In this document: in pieces, positions 32,178-40,310 of the stretch | Layout of the letters: each line of letters opens with the position of its first letter | Position numbering within the stretch: position 1 is the stretch's first letter | DNA from: Phytomonospora sp040655735 | GTDB lineage: Bacteria > Actinomycetota > Actinomycetes > Mycobacteriales > Micromonosporaceae | Length of the DNA stretch: 49,086 nucleotides | Direction: 5' to 3' | Assembly: GCF_040655735.1 (NCBI RefSeq) | Contig: NZ_JBFAKK010000026.1 | Location: 1-49,086, forward strand | Position numbers and translations under genes: made by a program | Notes under the pieces: model-generated | What the model was told of the DNA's origin: nothing | Databases searched by the model: none | Seen by the model: the letters and a program-made list of their open reading frames with translations, nothing else

Positions 32178-32570
32178 ATGTGGCAGTTGCTCGCCTTGAC
32201 GTTCCTTGCGGGTGTCTTCGCGGCCAATGCGACCCCGCACTTCGTCAAGGGCATCACCAGAAGGCGTTTCCCGACGCCGTTCGGTTCGGGGCCGCTGGTC
32301 AACGTCCTCGTCGGGTGGGCGGGTTTCGTCATCGCGGGCCTGCTGCTCGTGGTGGCGCGGCCGCAGGCGCATCCACGGCCGGCTTTCGCCGCCGCGGCGC
32401 TCGGTGTCCTGGCGATGGGCGTGTTCCACGCCTCGATCAGGACGCGCGGGCCCATCGTGGCGCCCCCGTCAGCGTCCGACGGCTTCCGGCCGCCCGCGCA
32501 GCGACGCCCGGTCAGCGGCCTCGCGTCCGGCGAACCAGCCCGCGTCGTCGCCGACGCGGATCCGCTGTGA
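32178..32570 (+). CDS. Small membrane protein
   Basis: 130 residues. Three hydrophobic helices (about 1-20, 38-60, 68-88) surround a conserved-looking PHFVKGITRRRFPTPFGS loop, a pattern I associate with a family of small actinobacterial membrane proteins of unknown function. GAGGAG upstream supports the ATG. The last 34 residues are polar and overlap, on the opposite strand, 102 bp of the DUF2786 gene, so the original C-terminus may have been shorter. Confidence 0.75.
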   Translation: MWQLLALTFLAGVFAANATPHFVKGITRRRFPTPFGSGPLVNVLVGWAGFVIAGLLLVVARPQAHPRPAFAAAALGVLAMGVFHASIRTRGPIVAPPSASDGFRPPAQRRPVSGLASGEPARVVADADPL

Positions 32571-33758
32571 GGTGAGCTTCCCGAACATCTCGTCGACGGT
32601 GTCGTCGACGGCGACCTCCCGGGCGGCCAGCACCGGCAGGAGGCGCTCGTCGGGCGCGCTCTGCTCGGCGGGCGTGCCGTCCTCGTGGGGCCGCAGACCC
32701 GCCGCGGCCTCCTCGGTGGCGCGTTCGGTCGCCGCGGTGAGGCGTTCGCCGATGCGGATGGCGTAGGCGACCAGGAAGGACTGCCGGTAGGACTTGGTGC
32801 GCGAGGCTCCGGCCTGGTGCCGCTTGTCGCCGGCGCGCTGCATGGCGGCGGTGGCCTGCACGAGCAGCGAGGTGTAGAGCAGTTCGACGGCGTCGAGGTC
32901 GGCGTCGAAGCCGACGATCGTGCAGAAGCCGAACTCCTTCGACCACACCGCGCGGCAGCGGTTGGCGTCGGCGACGGCGTTGAGCAGCATCGCCTTCGGG
33001 CTCTCGTAGGGGGCGTCGACGCCGATGCGCAGGGCACCGGGCGCCGACGGGTCCTTGCCCGCCGAGAGCAGCGCCTCGTCGATGCTGTGCCGGGCCATCA
33101 GCTCCTGGGCCTTGGCGGTCAGGGCCTCGGCCTCCTCGGGGAAGGCCGTCGACTCCGCCTTGGCCAGCAGCGCACGGATGCGCGAGAGCATCGGGGATTC
33201 ACCGGTGACAGGCCCGCGCGACATCTCGCGGGGCGCCTCGCCGGGCGCGGGCGCGACGGGCGTGATCGCGGGCAGCAGCTGCCACAGGCGCAGCAGTTCC
33301 AGGATGGCGGTGGCCACGGCGAAGCGGTCGAGGCGATGGCGGCGCGCGAAGCCGGGCAGGAACTCCCGGTCACCGGTCCACCAGGTCTGTTCGGCCGACA
33401 GCTCGCGCAGCTGGTCGAGCCAGCGGCGGTCGAGCGTGGCGGGCGGGTGGCGGCGGCTCTCGGCGGCGATGAAGTCGACGGCCAGGGCGACCTGCACGGG
33501 CCCGAGGTCGCGGCGGGCCACGCGCACCAGGTCGGCGGGCCGCCAGCCGCGCGACCACGCGCGACTCAGGGCGCCGTCGGTGTACGCGAGCAGGGCGCCG
33601 CCCAGCTCGGGCCATCCGCTCGCGGAGGCGGCCAGGCGCGAGGCGCCCAGGTCCAGCGCCAGGTCGAGGGAGTCGTCGGGCGCGGCGGCGACCCCGGCGA
33701 CGGCCTGCTCGACGAGCTCGGACGTCGCCGGGTCGGCGGTACTGCTGCGCTTGTTCAC
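32469..33758 (-). CDS. DUF2786 domain protein
   Basis: About 429 residues. The central DUF2786 helix pair is clear: MLSRIRALLAKAESTAFPEE followed by EALTAKAQELMARHSIDEAL. A downstream region (AVWSKEFGFCTIVGFDADLD, then LLYTSLLVQATAAM and SYRQSFLVAYAIRIGERL) is typical of the actinobacterial members. The N-terminal half is helical and less conserved. The start may be GTG 33758 or GTG 33776; the nearer one has a GAGG at better distance. Function unknown. It is convergent with, and overlaps, the small membrane protein. Confidence 0.88.
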   Translation of the reverse strand: MNKRSSTADPATSELVEQAVAGVAAAPDDSLDLALDLGASRLAASASGWPELGGALLAYTDGALSRAWSRGWRPADLVRVARRDLGPVQVALAVDFIAAESRRHPPATLDRRWLDQLRELSAEQTWWTGDREFLPGFARRHRLDRFAVATAILELLRLWQLLPAITPVAPAPGEAPREMSRGPVTGESPMLSRIRALLAKAESTAFPEEAEALTAKAQELMARHSIDEALLSAGKDPSAPGALRIGVDAPYESPKAMLLNAVADANRCRAVWSKEFGFCTIVGFDADLDAVELLYTSLLVQATAAMQRAGDKRHQAGASRTKSYRQSFLVAYAIRIGERLTAATERATEEAAAGLRPHEDGTPAEQSAPDERLLPVLAAREVAVDDTVDEMFGKLTSQRIRVGDDAGWFAGREAADRASLRGRPEAVGR

Positions 33759-33854
33759 GGGGTGCCTCGGCCTCACGTTCGGAAGTCCACTACCTCCGCA
33801 ATGATGCCGGAGGCCCGTGGGGCGCGGCGCCGGGCGTGGCGGGGATCTCCGGAC

Positions 33855-34352
33855 TCAGGCCTCCCGGCGCGAGGTCGTGGTCCAGTTCGTCTTCCAGGTG
33901 GCGCCCTCGTCGTAGGAGAAGGACTGCTCCCAGCGGGTCTCGTCGGGCGAGACCACGGTCCACTCGAAGCGCACCTTGGTCATGCGGCCGTTGAGCTCCT
34001 CGTCGGCGAGGAAGACGCCGCGGCCGCCGTCGAAGCGCCCCTCGACGGGCGGGCCCATCACACCGGGCAGGCGCGTGGAGGCCCACCAGATGCGCCACAG
34101 CCGGGTCCCGGGCTCGTAGAGGCGCAGCGTGTAGCCGGTGAACGGGGTCTCGTAGTCGAAGGTGCTGGTCTCGGTGTTGCCCAGGCCGTCGAGGATCACC
34201 GAGCACTCGTTGACGCCCTCGAACTCCAGCCACTCGGTGCACTCGGGGTCCAAGACGTCGCGGAGCTTGCGGTGATAGGTGTGCCAGCGCCCGTGGTAGA
34301 AGTCGAAGTCGCTCGCCCCGGCGTCGGTCTCGGCGGGCAGGGTGTCGGTCAT
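33855..34352 (-). CDS. DUF1579-like beta-barrel protein
   Basis: 165 residues. The start FDFYHGRWHTYHRKLRDV and the strand-rich continuation (CTEWLEFEGVNECSVILDG, RLWRIWWASTRLPGVMGPP, WEQSFSYDEGATWKTNW) fit a lipocalin-like DUF1579-type family often annotated only as hypothetical. GAGGAG precedes the ATG. No signal peptide. It has no obvious operon partner. Possible roles in binding a small hydrophobic ligand are only inferred from the fold. Confidence 0.8.
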   Translation of the reverse strand: MTDTLPAETDAGASDFDFYHGRWHTYHRKLRDVLDPECTEWLEFEGVNECSVILDGLGNTETSTFDYETPFTGYTLRLYEPGTRLWRIWWASTRLPGVMGPPVEGRFDGGRGVFLADEELNGRMTKVRFEWTVVSPDETRWEQSFSYDEGATWKTNWTTTSRREA

Positions 34353-34527
34353 GGACGTGCTCCTCGTTCGCGCGGATCGTGTTCTCGGTGCAGTCAATCC
34401 GCCATGTCTGCCACCTTGTGTCAGCTATGGGCCGGCGACTTTTCGCGACCGCACCCGCTAAGGGATGCCCCTCTCCCGACCGCGGATGCAAGCTGGATGC
34501 CCTCTTTCTCCGCGCATCTGCGGCGGC

Positions 34528-34533
34528 TACGCT
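34528..34533 (+). promoter_or_regulatory. Candidate -10 for a leaderless transcript of the molybdate operon
   Basis: TACGCT (TANNNT) lies six bases before GTG 34540, and no ribosome-binding sequence is present. Confidence 0.5.
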
Positions 34534-34539
34534 CACGGC

Positions 34540-34953
34540 GTGACCGAGTTCCGCATCGGCGAGGCCGCCGAACTGCTCAGCGTCAGCGCCGACACCGTGC
34601 GCCGCTGGGTCGACGCCGGGCGCCTGACCGCCTCCCGCGACGGCCAAGGGCACCGGGTCATCGCCGGTGAGGACCTCGCCGGCTTCGTGACCGCGCAGGC
34701 CGCCACGCCCGGCTCCGAGCTGTCCTCGGCCCGCAACCGCCTCCGCGGCATCGTCACCGCCGTCGTGAAGGACGCCGTGATGGCACAGGTCGACATCCAG
34801 GCCGGGCCCTTCCGCGTCGTCTCGCTCATGAGCCGGGAGGCCGTCGACGAACTCGACCTGCGGGTCGGCTCGGTGGCCGTCGCGGTGATCAAGTCGACGA
34901 CGGTCGTGGTGGAGCGCTCCACCCCGGCCGCCAGAGGGAGGAACGTCTCGTGA
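34540..34953 (+). CDS. HTH-TOBE molybdate-responsive regulator
   Basis: 137 residues. An excisionase/MerR-like DNA-binding helix pair (RIGEAAELLSVSADTVRRWV, DGQGHRVIAGEDLAGF) is followed by a TOBE/Mop domain (RNRLRGIVTAVVKDAVMAQV, then SREAVDELDLRVGSVAVAVI KSTTV) that binds molybdate or molybdopterin-type oxyanions. Proteins of this architecture sit upstream of modABC in many actinobacteria and probably tune its expression. Its stop overlaps the modA start (GTGA). Confidence 0.92.
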   Translation: MTEFRIGEAAELLSVSADTVRRWVDAGRLTASRDGQGHRVIAGEDLAGFVTAQAATPGSELSSARNRLRGIVTAVVKDAVMAQVDIQAGPFRVVSLMSREAVDELDLRVGSVAVAVIKSTTVVVERSTPAARGRNVS

Positions 34954-35711
34954 GCGGACGCCTGACACGCGCGCTGGCCGCCGGGCTCGCCGCCCTGGCC
35001 GCGCTCGGCCTGACCGCCTGCGCGGACGACGGCGGCGGCGAGGAGATCACGGTCTTCGCGGCCGCCTCGCTGACCGGCGCGTTCACCGCCATCGGCGCCG
35101 ACTTCGAGGCCGCCCACCCCGGCGCGAAGGTGACCTTCAACTTCGCCGGCAGCTCGGGGCTGGCCACCCAGATCAACCAGGGCGCGCCCGCCGACGTGTT
35201 CGCCTCGGCCGCCCCCGCCAACATGACCGCCGTCGCCGACGCCGGCAACCTCGACGGCGACCCGGTCACCTTCGCCGGCAACCAGCTCGTCATCGTGGTG
35301 CCGGAGGGCAACCCCAAGGCCGTCACGGGCCCGGCCGACCTCGCCCGGCCGGACGTGAAGGTCGCGCTGTGCGCCGAGCAGGTCCCGTGCGGCGCCGCCG
35401 CCGTCAAGGCCCTCGACGCCGCAGCCGTCGCGGTGACCCCCGTGACCTTCGAGCAGGACGTGAAGTCGGCGCTGTCGAAGGTCACCCTCGGCGAGGTCGA
35501 CGCCGCCCTCGTCTACCGGACCGACGCGCAGGCCGCGTCCGGCGACGTCGACGCCGTGGAGTTCCCCGAGTCGGCCTCGGCGGTCAACGAGTACCCCATC
35601 GCCGTCCTCAAGGCCGCCCCCGCGAAGGAGACCGCGAAGGCCTTCGTCGCCTACGTGCTGTCCGATCCGGCGAAGAAGGTCCTCGCCGACGCCGGATTCC
35701 AGGCACCATAA
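34950..35711 (+). CDS. modA: Molybdate-binding lipoprotein ModA
   Basis: 253 residues. A lipoprotein signal ends at LTAC. The mature protein starts EEITVFAAASLTGAFTAIGA, the classic ModA opening whose Ser contacts the oxyanion, followed by TFNFAGSSGLATQINQGAPADVFASA and, near the C-terminus, GEVDAALVYRTDA. It captures molybdate (possibly tungstate) extracellularly for ModBC. AGGGAGGAAC is the ribosome-binding site. Confidence 0.95.
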   Translation: MSGRLTRALAAGLAALAALGLTACADDGGGEEITVFAAASLTGAFTAIGADFEAAHPGAKVTFNFAGSSGLATQINQGAPADVFASAAPANMTAVADAGNLDGDPVTFAGNQLVIVVPEGNPKAVTGPADLARPDVKVALCAEQVPCGAAAVKALDAAAVAVTPVTFEQDVKSALSKVTLGEVDAALVYRTDAQAASGDVDAVEFPESASAVNEYPIAVLKAAPAKETAKAFVAYVLSDPAKKVLADAGFQAP

Positions 35712-35715
35712 GCCC

Positions 35716-36549
35716 GTGCAGGCCGACACGACCGTCCCAGCACCGCCCCGGCGGCGCCCGCGCCGCCGCGCCGGACGCGCCCCCGTCGCGCTGCTCGTAC
35801 CGGCCGTCCTCGGACTGGTCTTCCTCGTCCTCCCGCTCGCCGGGCTGCTCGTCCGCGCGCCCTGGACGTCCCTTCCCGAACGGCTCGCCGCGCCCGGAGT
35901 GCTCACCGCGCTGGGCCTGTCGATCCAGACCGCCACCATGGCCACCGCCCTGTGCCTCGTCCTCGGCGTCCCCCTCGCCTGGCTCCTCGCACGCGTCGAG
36001 TTCCCCGGCAGGCGCGTCGTGCGGGCACTGGTCACCGTCCCGCTGGTGCTGCCACCGGTCGTCGGGGGAGTGGCGCTCCTGCTCGTCTTCGGCCGCAACG
36101 GAATCCTCGGCGCCTGGCTCGACTCCGCCTTCGGCATCACCCTCCCCTTCACCACCGCCGGCGTCGTCCTCGCCGAGGCGTTCGTCGCGATGCCCTTCCT
36201 CGTCATCGCCGTCGAAGGCGCCCTGCGCGGCGCCGACAGCCGCTACGAGGAAGCCGCCGCGACCCTCGGCGCGGGACGCTGGACCACCTTCACCCGCGTG
36301 ACCCTGCCCCTGGTCGCCCCGGGCGTCGCCGCCGGCGCCGTCCTGTGCTGGGCCCGCGCGCTCGGCGAGTTCGGCGCCACCATCACCTTCGCCGGGAACT
36401 TCCCCGGCCGCACCCAGACCATGCCGCTGGCGGTCTACCTCGCCCTGGAGACCGACCTGCAGGCCGCCATCGTGCTCAGCCTCATCCTGCTGACGGTGTC
36501 CGTGGCGATCCTCGCCTGCCTTCGCGACAAGTGGATCGCCGGCTCATGA
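35716..36549 (+). CDS. modB: Molybdate ABC permease ModB
   Basis: 277 residues, with a longer than usual basic N-terminus (PPRRRPRRRAGRAP) and about six membrane helices. The coupling EAA loop is SRYEEAAATLGAGRWTTFTR, and GEFGATITFAGNFPGRTQTM is the ModB family signature. GTG 35716 follows modA after four bases without a clear ribosome-binding site, so translation is probably coupled. It overlaps modC by ATGA. Confidence 0.95.
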   Translation: MQADTTVPAPPRRRPRRRAGRAPVALLVPAVLGLVFLVLPLAGLLVRAPWTSLPERLAAPGVLTALGLSIQTATMATALCLVLGVPLAWLLARVEFPGRRVVRALVTVPLVLPPVVGGVALLLVFGRNGILGAWLDSAFGITLPFTTAGVVLAEAFVAMPFLVIAVEGALRGADSRYEEAAATLGAGRWTTFTRVTLPLVAPGVAAGAVLCWARALGEFGATITFAGNFPGRTQTMPLAVYLALETDLQAAIVLSLILLTVSVAILACLRDKWIAGS

Positions 36550-37604
36550 CCGCCCTGGACGCCCACCTCGTCGTCGAACGCGAGACCTTCCGCCTCGACG
36601 TCGCCCTGCGCGTCGAACCCGGCGAAGTCGTCGCCCTCCTCGGACCCAACGGCGCCGGGAAGACCACCGCCCTGCGCGCGCTCGCCGGCCTGCGGCCCCT
36701 CACCGCCGGGCACGTCACCCTCGCCGGCACCGACCTCGACCGCCCCGCCCGTCGCGTGTGGACACCCGTCGAACGCCGCCGGGTCGGCGTCGTCTTCCAG
36801 GACTACCTCCTCTTCCCGCACCTCACCGCCCTCGACAACGTCGCCTTCGGCCCCCGCCGGCACGGCCTGCCCAAACGCGAGGCACGCGCCAAAGCCGCCG
36901 ACTGGCTGGCACGCATGGGCCTCGCCGAATACGCCGGACGCAAGCCCCGCCACCTCTCCGGCGGGCAGGCCCAGCGCGTCGCGCTCGCCCGCGCGCTCGC
37001 CGTCGATCCCGCGCTGCTGCTGCTCGACGAGCCGCTGGCCGCCCTCGACGCCCGCACTCGCCTGGACACCCGCACCGAACTGCACACGCACCTCGGTGAG
37101 CACTCCGGCGCGACCCTGCTGGTCACTCACGATCCGCTCGACGCGCTGATCCTCGCCGACCGGCTCGTCATCGTCGAGGACGGGCGGGTCGTGCAGGAGG
37201 GTGACGCGGCGACCGTTACCGCGCGCCCGCGTACCGACTACATCGCCCGTCTGGTCGGCCTCAACCTCTTTCGCGGCAAAGGCGATGGCCACTCCGTCAC
37301 GATCGGCGGGGACTTCACCCTCGCCGTCGACGACCGCGTGTCGGGCGAGGCCTTCGCGGCCTTCTCGCCCTCGGCGGTCGCGCTGCACCCCGAGCGCCCC
37401 GAGGGAAGTGCGCGCAACTGCTGGCCGGCCGTCGTCGGCAGCGTCCAGCACCACGGCGACAACCTGCGGGTGATCCTCGACGGGCCGGTCACCGTCGCCG
37501 CCGACGTGACCCCGGCGGCGGTCGCCCAGCTGCGCCTGGCGCCCGGCCGGCAGGTGTGGGCGGCGGTGAAGGCGACGCAGGTGCGGGCCTATCCGGCGGG
37601 ATGA
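36546..37604 (+). CDS. modC: Molybdate ABC ATPase ModC
   Basis: 352 residues. Walker A GPNGAGKTT (about 36-44), Q-loop VFQDYLLFPHLTALDNVAFG, signature LSGGQAQRVALARAL, Walker B LLLLDEPLAALD and H-loop LLVTHDP are all intact. A C-terminal TOBE domain (ARNCWPAVVGSVQHHGDNLR, then VWAAVKATQVRAYPAG) is the oxyanion-sensing module of ModC. The operon ends here, convergent with an acetyltransferase gene only 9 bp away. Confidence 0.95.
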   Translation: MTALDAHLVVERETFRLDVALRVEPGEVVALLGPNGAGKTTALRALAGLRPLTAGHVTLAGTDLDRPARRVWTPVERRRVGVVFQDYLLFPHLTALDNVAFGPRRHGLPKREARAKAADWLARMGLAEYAGRKPRHLSGGQAQRVALARALAVDPALLLLDEPLAALDARTRLDTRTELHTHLGEHSGATLLVTHDPLDALILADRLVIVEDGRVVQEGDAATVTARPRTDYIARLVGLNLFRGKGDGHSVTIGGDFTLAVDDRVSGEAFAAFSPSAVALHPERPEGSARNCWPAVVGSVQHHGDNLRVILDGPVTVAADVTPAAVAQLRLAPGRQVWAAVKATQVRAYPAG

Positions 37605-37613
37605 GAAGGCGGT

Positions 37614-38141
37614 CTAGTCACCCAGGATCCGCTCCCACAGCAGCCCGTCGCGCCAGCTCCCGTCGAGGAAGATCGAGGAGTGCGCGACGCCGTACGGACT
37701 GAACCCGTTGCGGCGCAGCACCCGCTGCGACGGCAGGTTCTCCAGGTTGGTGGACGCCTCGGCACGGTGCAGCCCGAGTTCCTCGGTCATCACCTTCAGC
37801 ACCAGTTCGACCGCCCGGCCCGCGTGCCCTTGGTTCTGCGCGACACCGGCGATCCAGTATCCGACGGAGCCGCGGCGCAGGTGCGGTTGCGGCAGGATGC
37901 CTCCGACGGTGACCTGGCCGACCACCTCGTCGCCGGCGAGCACGACGCCCGGCCAGACCGTGCCGGCGCGGTGTCCGGCGAGCAGGCCCTCGATGCGTTC
38001 GGCCTGCCCTTCCGCGGTGAAGAACTCGGCGGGCTGGGCCGGTTCCCAGGGCCGGAACGCCTCCACGTCGCGGGCCCGGTGGGCGGCGATGGGGGCGGCG
38101 TCGCCGGGCTCGATCAGTCGGATCCCGGTGCTGCTCGGCAT
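37614..38141 (-). CDS. GNAT acetyltransferase, RimJ/RimL type
   Basis: 175 residues. GNAT motifs: VVLAGDEVVGQVTVGGI, then RGSVGYWIAGVAQNQGHAGR (the acetyl-CoA pyrophosphate loop) and HRAEASTNLENLPSQRVLRR NGF, typical of RimJ/RimL-like N-terminal protein acetyltransferases. A GAGGA precedes the ATG. The actual substrate is unknown. Confidence 0.92.
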   Translation of the reverse strand: MPSSTGIRLIEPGDAAPIAAHRARDVEAFRPWEPAQPAEFFTAEGQAERIEGLLAGHRAGTVWPGVVLAGDEVVGQVTVGGILPQPHLRRGSVGYWIAGVAQNQGHAGRAVELVLKVMTEELGLHRAEASTNLENLPSQRVLRRNGFSPYGVAHSSIFLDGSWRDGLLWERILGD

Positions 38142-38200
38142 GGGCTGGTCCTCGTCGCGGTGTGCCGGATGGGACGGCCAGCCTATGCGGGTGGCGGCGG

Positions 38201-38845
38201 TCAGGCGGTGAGGTACGCCGGCACCTCCAGCACCCGCCGGTGGCCGGTGTCTTCTGGTGCGAGCCCGAGTTTGGCGAAGATCGCCCGCACGTGCTTGTTC
38301 ACCGCGCCCTCGGTCACGATGAGCGCGGCGGCGATGTCGCCGCCTGCGTGCCCTTCGGCCATGAGGCCGAGGACTTCGCGTTCGCGCGCGGTGAGAGTGC
38401 GCAGCGGGTCGCCGGCGCGTCGGCGGACGAGCAGCCGGGCGATGACCTCGGGGTCCATGGCGGTGCCCCCGGCGGCGACGCGCCGGACGGCGTCGAGGAA
38501 GGCGTCGGCGTTGCCGACTCGCCGCTTGAGGAGGTAGCCGGTCCCGCCGCGACCGTCGGCGAGCAGTTCGGCGGCGCAGCGGTCCTCAACATGGGACGAC
38601 AGCGCCAGGATCGGCAGGCCGGGCCGGCTGCGGCGGGCGGCGAGTGCGGCCTGGACGCCATCGTCGCGAACGCCCGGCGGGAGCCGGACGCCGACGACGG
38701 CGATGTCGGGCCGGTGCCGCTCGACCGCGCCGATGAAGTCCTCGGCGTTGCCGACGGCGGCGCGGACCTCGAAGCCCTCACCGGCCACGAGCAGCGCGAG
38801 ACCTTCGCGGAGGAGGACGTCGTCCTCGGCGATGACCACTCGCAC
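38201..38845 (-). CDS. LuxR-type response regulator lacking the phospho-acceptor Asp
   Basis: About 214 residues. The receiver domain keeps DD (8-9), Ser in ALSSHVE and Lys in GYLLKRRV, but the segment that should carry the phosphorylated Asp reads HRPDIAVVGVRLPPG, with Gly52 (GGC in place of GAC). The LuxR helix-turn-helix is intact (TAREREVLGLMAEGHAGGDI, then VNKHVRAIFAKLGL). Phosphorylation at the normal site is impossible. The usual upstream kinase gene is present only as a frameshifted remnant overlapping this start. It is either an atypical, phosphorylation-independent regulator or a gene in decay. GTG 38845 has no good ribosome-binding site, consistent with former translational coupling. 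Confidence 0.88.
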   Translation of the reverse strand: MRVVIAEDDVLLREGLALLVAGEGFEVRAAVGNAEDFIGAVERHRPDIAVVGVRLPPGVRDDGVQAALAARRSRPGLPILALSSHVEDRCAAELLADGRGGTGYLLKRRVGNADAFLDAVRRVAAGGTAMDPEVIARLLVRRRAGDPLRTLTAREREVLGLMAEGHAGGDIAAALIVTEGAVNKHVRAIFAKLGLAPEDTGHRRVLEVPAYLTA

Positions 38846-39004
38846 GGCAACTCGATTCGCAGCAGGGTCGCACCTCCGGAGGGCTGTCCACGGTGACGGT
38901 CGCCGCCGAAGGCCCGGGCGCGGTGGCGGATCCCGGCCAGACCTCCGTTCGGGTCTCGCGGGCGCCGCCACTCCATCATCGCCGACGCTGATCAGCAGCG
39001 CCCG
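38839..39004 (-). pseudogene. Remnant of a sensor histidine kinase (C-terminal ATPase part)
   Basis: On the minus strand one frame reads RALLISVGDDGVAAPARPER, the G1 box of a histidine kinase ATPase. A second frame then reads NGGLAGIRHRARAFGGD (G2 box), and after a stretch whose VTVDSP is found in the third frame it reads GGATLLRIELPCE, the typical kinase C-terminus overlapping the regulator start. At least one net frameshift, a compensated pair and an upstream in-frame TGA (39005-39007) are present. The membrane and HisKA parts are not recognisable in 39005-39149. Confidence 0.75.
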
Positions 39005-39149
39005 TCAATCGCCGGCGGGCGCAGGCCGCTGCGCCTCGGCGCCGTCGGCGAACGCGGCCCCGGACTTGCCGTCACCGCGCAGGCGGTGTGAAACCCGCTG
39101 GCCCGGGCTGCTGGGAGACGGCCCGGGCCAGACGTCCGATGGCGAGAGG

Positions 39150-40079
39150 TCAGCCCTCGTCGCCGAAGAAGGCGTCCCCGGCCTCGTCGAAGACCTCGCC
39201 GAGGACCATCCCGCCGACCAGCCCCGCGGCCGCACCGGCGACCATGCCGCCACCGCCGTGACGGGAATGCCCGCCGTGATGGTGACCGTGCCCGCCGTGA
39301 TGCGCCGAACGGGCCGCGAGTTCGCTCAGCCAGCGCCCGACCTCGCCCTCCCAGTCAGTCCGCAGCGCGACCTCGTGCGGGAAGGCCCAGCGGCCGAAGG
39401 CGTCGCCGCCACCGCCGAAGACCCCGCCGCGCCGGTCGGCCTCCAGGACCACGGAGAGGTGGTGCGGGTCGGCGACGAAGGTCAGCTCGACCTCGCCGAT
39501 CCGCCCGGCCAGTTCGGCCGGCGGACGCCACTCGATCTCCTGGTAGAACGGCAGCTCCTGGCGCAGGCCGTGAATACGGCCGCTCTCCAGATCGGCGTGC
39601 TTGAAAGCGAAGCCGAGCTCCGCGAAGGCATCCAGGACCCGCTCCTGCGAAGGCAGCGGGTGGACCTCGAAGACGTCCAGGTCGCCTTTGTCGACCGCCT
39701 TGGCGACGGCCAGCTCGGTGCGCACGCCGAGCGTCATGCCGCGCAGACTCCGGCCGCCCACATGCGTCACGGGAGCCTCGAAGGGCACCGGGAAGGCGAA
39801 GGGGATGTCGCGCGGTTCGCCCGCGGCGAGCCGGAACGGGCCGCAGACGTCGAGGCGCGCGAACTCACCGACCGCGCCGAACTCGCCCTGCCCGCTCTCC
39901 ACCTCGACGCGCGCGACGAGTCCGAGTCCCACCCCTTCGATGGCGACCTCGTGGTCGCCGCCCTTGACGTGCACCGTGCCGGTCAGCGTCTCACCCGGAC
40001 GGACCTGCGCCCGGTCGAGCACGGTGTCCACACCGGGACCGCCGACGCCGAACACGCGCAGCATCTTCTTGAAGACCAC
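39150..40079 (-). CDS. Spo0M-family sporulation-control protein
   Basis: 309 residues. The arrestin-like Spo0M fold is evident: MVFKKMLRVFGVGGPGVDTVLD at the N-terminus, GETLTGTVHVKGGDHEVAIE, then IPFAFPVPFEAPVTHVGGRS and DLDVFEVHPLPSQERVLDAF. Bacillus Spo0M influences sporulation; actinobacterial homologues are little studied. Residues about 263-281 are a His/Gly tract (HHGGHGHHHGGHSRHG), followed by a glycine-zipper-like GMVAGAAAGLVGGMVLGEVF and an acidic end. The tract could bind metal. GGAG precedes GTG 40079. Divergent from merR. Confidence 0.92.
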   Translation of the reverse strand: MVFKKMLRVFGVGGPGVDTVLDRAQVRPGETLTGTVHVKGGDHEVAIEGVGLGLVARVEVESGQGEFGAVGEFARLDVCGPFRLAAGEPRDIPFAFPVPFEAPVTHVGGRSLRGMTLGVRTELAVAKAVDKGDLDVFEVHPLPSQERVLDAFAELGFAFKHADLESGRIHGLRQELPFYQEIEWRPPAELAGRIGEVELTFVADPHHLSVVLEADRRGGVFGGGGDAFGRWAFPHEVALRTDWEGEVGRWLSELAARSAHHGGHGHHHGGHSRHGGGGMVAGAAAGLVGGMVLGEVFDEAGDAFFGDEG

Positions 40080-40225
40080 CGTCGAACCGCTCCTTCGCTT
40101 GCCTCAAGACCTCGTGCGAAGCGGGGAGCGACGCCCCACGCTCGATGGGTGGGGGGACCCGTGGAGCCGCGCGACGACGCCGGGACGGGCCCGGCGGGGG
40201 CCGGTATCGTGGCCCTCCACATCGT

Positions 40226-40269
40226 CTCGTGGCACGAGCGAAGAGTAACACGTGCCACTGTATGGTTAC
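40226..40269. promoter_or_regulatory. Candidate operators in the spo0M-merR intergenic region
   Basis: CTCGTG-G-CACGAG (40226-40238) is a perfect 6-1-6 palindrome. GTAAC (40245-40249) and GTTAC (40265-40269) form a second inverted repeat that overlaps a possible -10 TATGGT (40261-40266) for merR, fitting autoregulation. The rest of the 231-bp region shows nothing else. Confidence 0.45.
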
Positions 40270-40310
40270 AGGCCGCGAAGGCGGCGGATCGTTCGGACGG
40301 GCGGTGACTC

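Noticed and set aside
34353..34539. Molybdenum-cofactor riboswitch upstream of the Mop regulator and modABC
   Set aside because: No conserved Moco-RNA elements were recognised, and the transcript appears leaderless, leaving no room for a riboswitch.
39005..39253. 82-residue minus-strand frame upstream of the kinase remnant
   Set aside because: It overlaps the real end of the Spo0M gene and shows no kinase features except continuity of frame. It may include decayed kinase sequence, but this cannot be supported.
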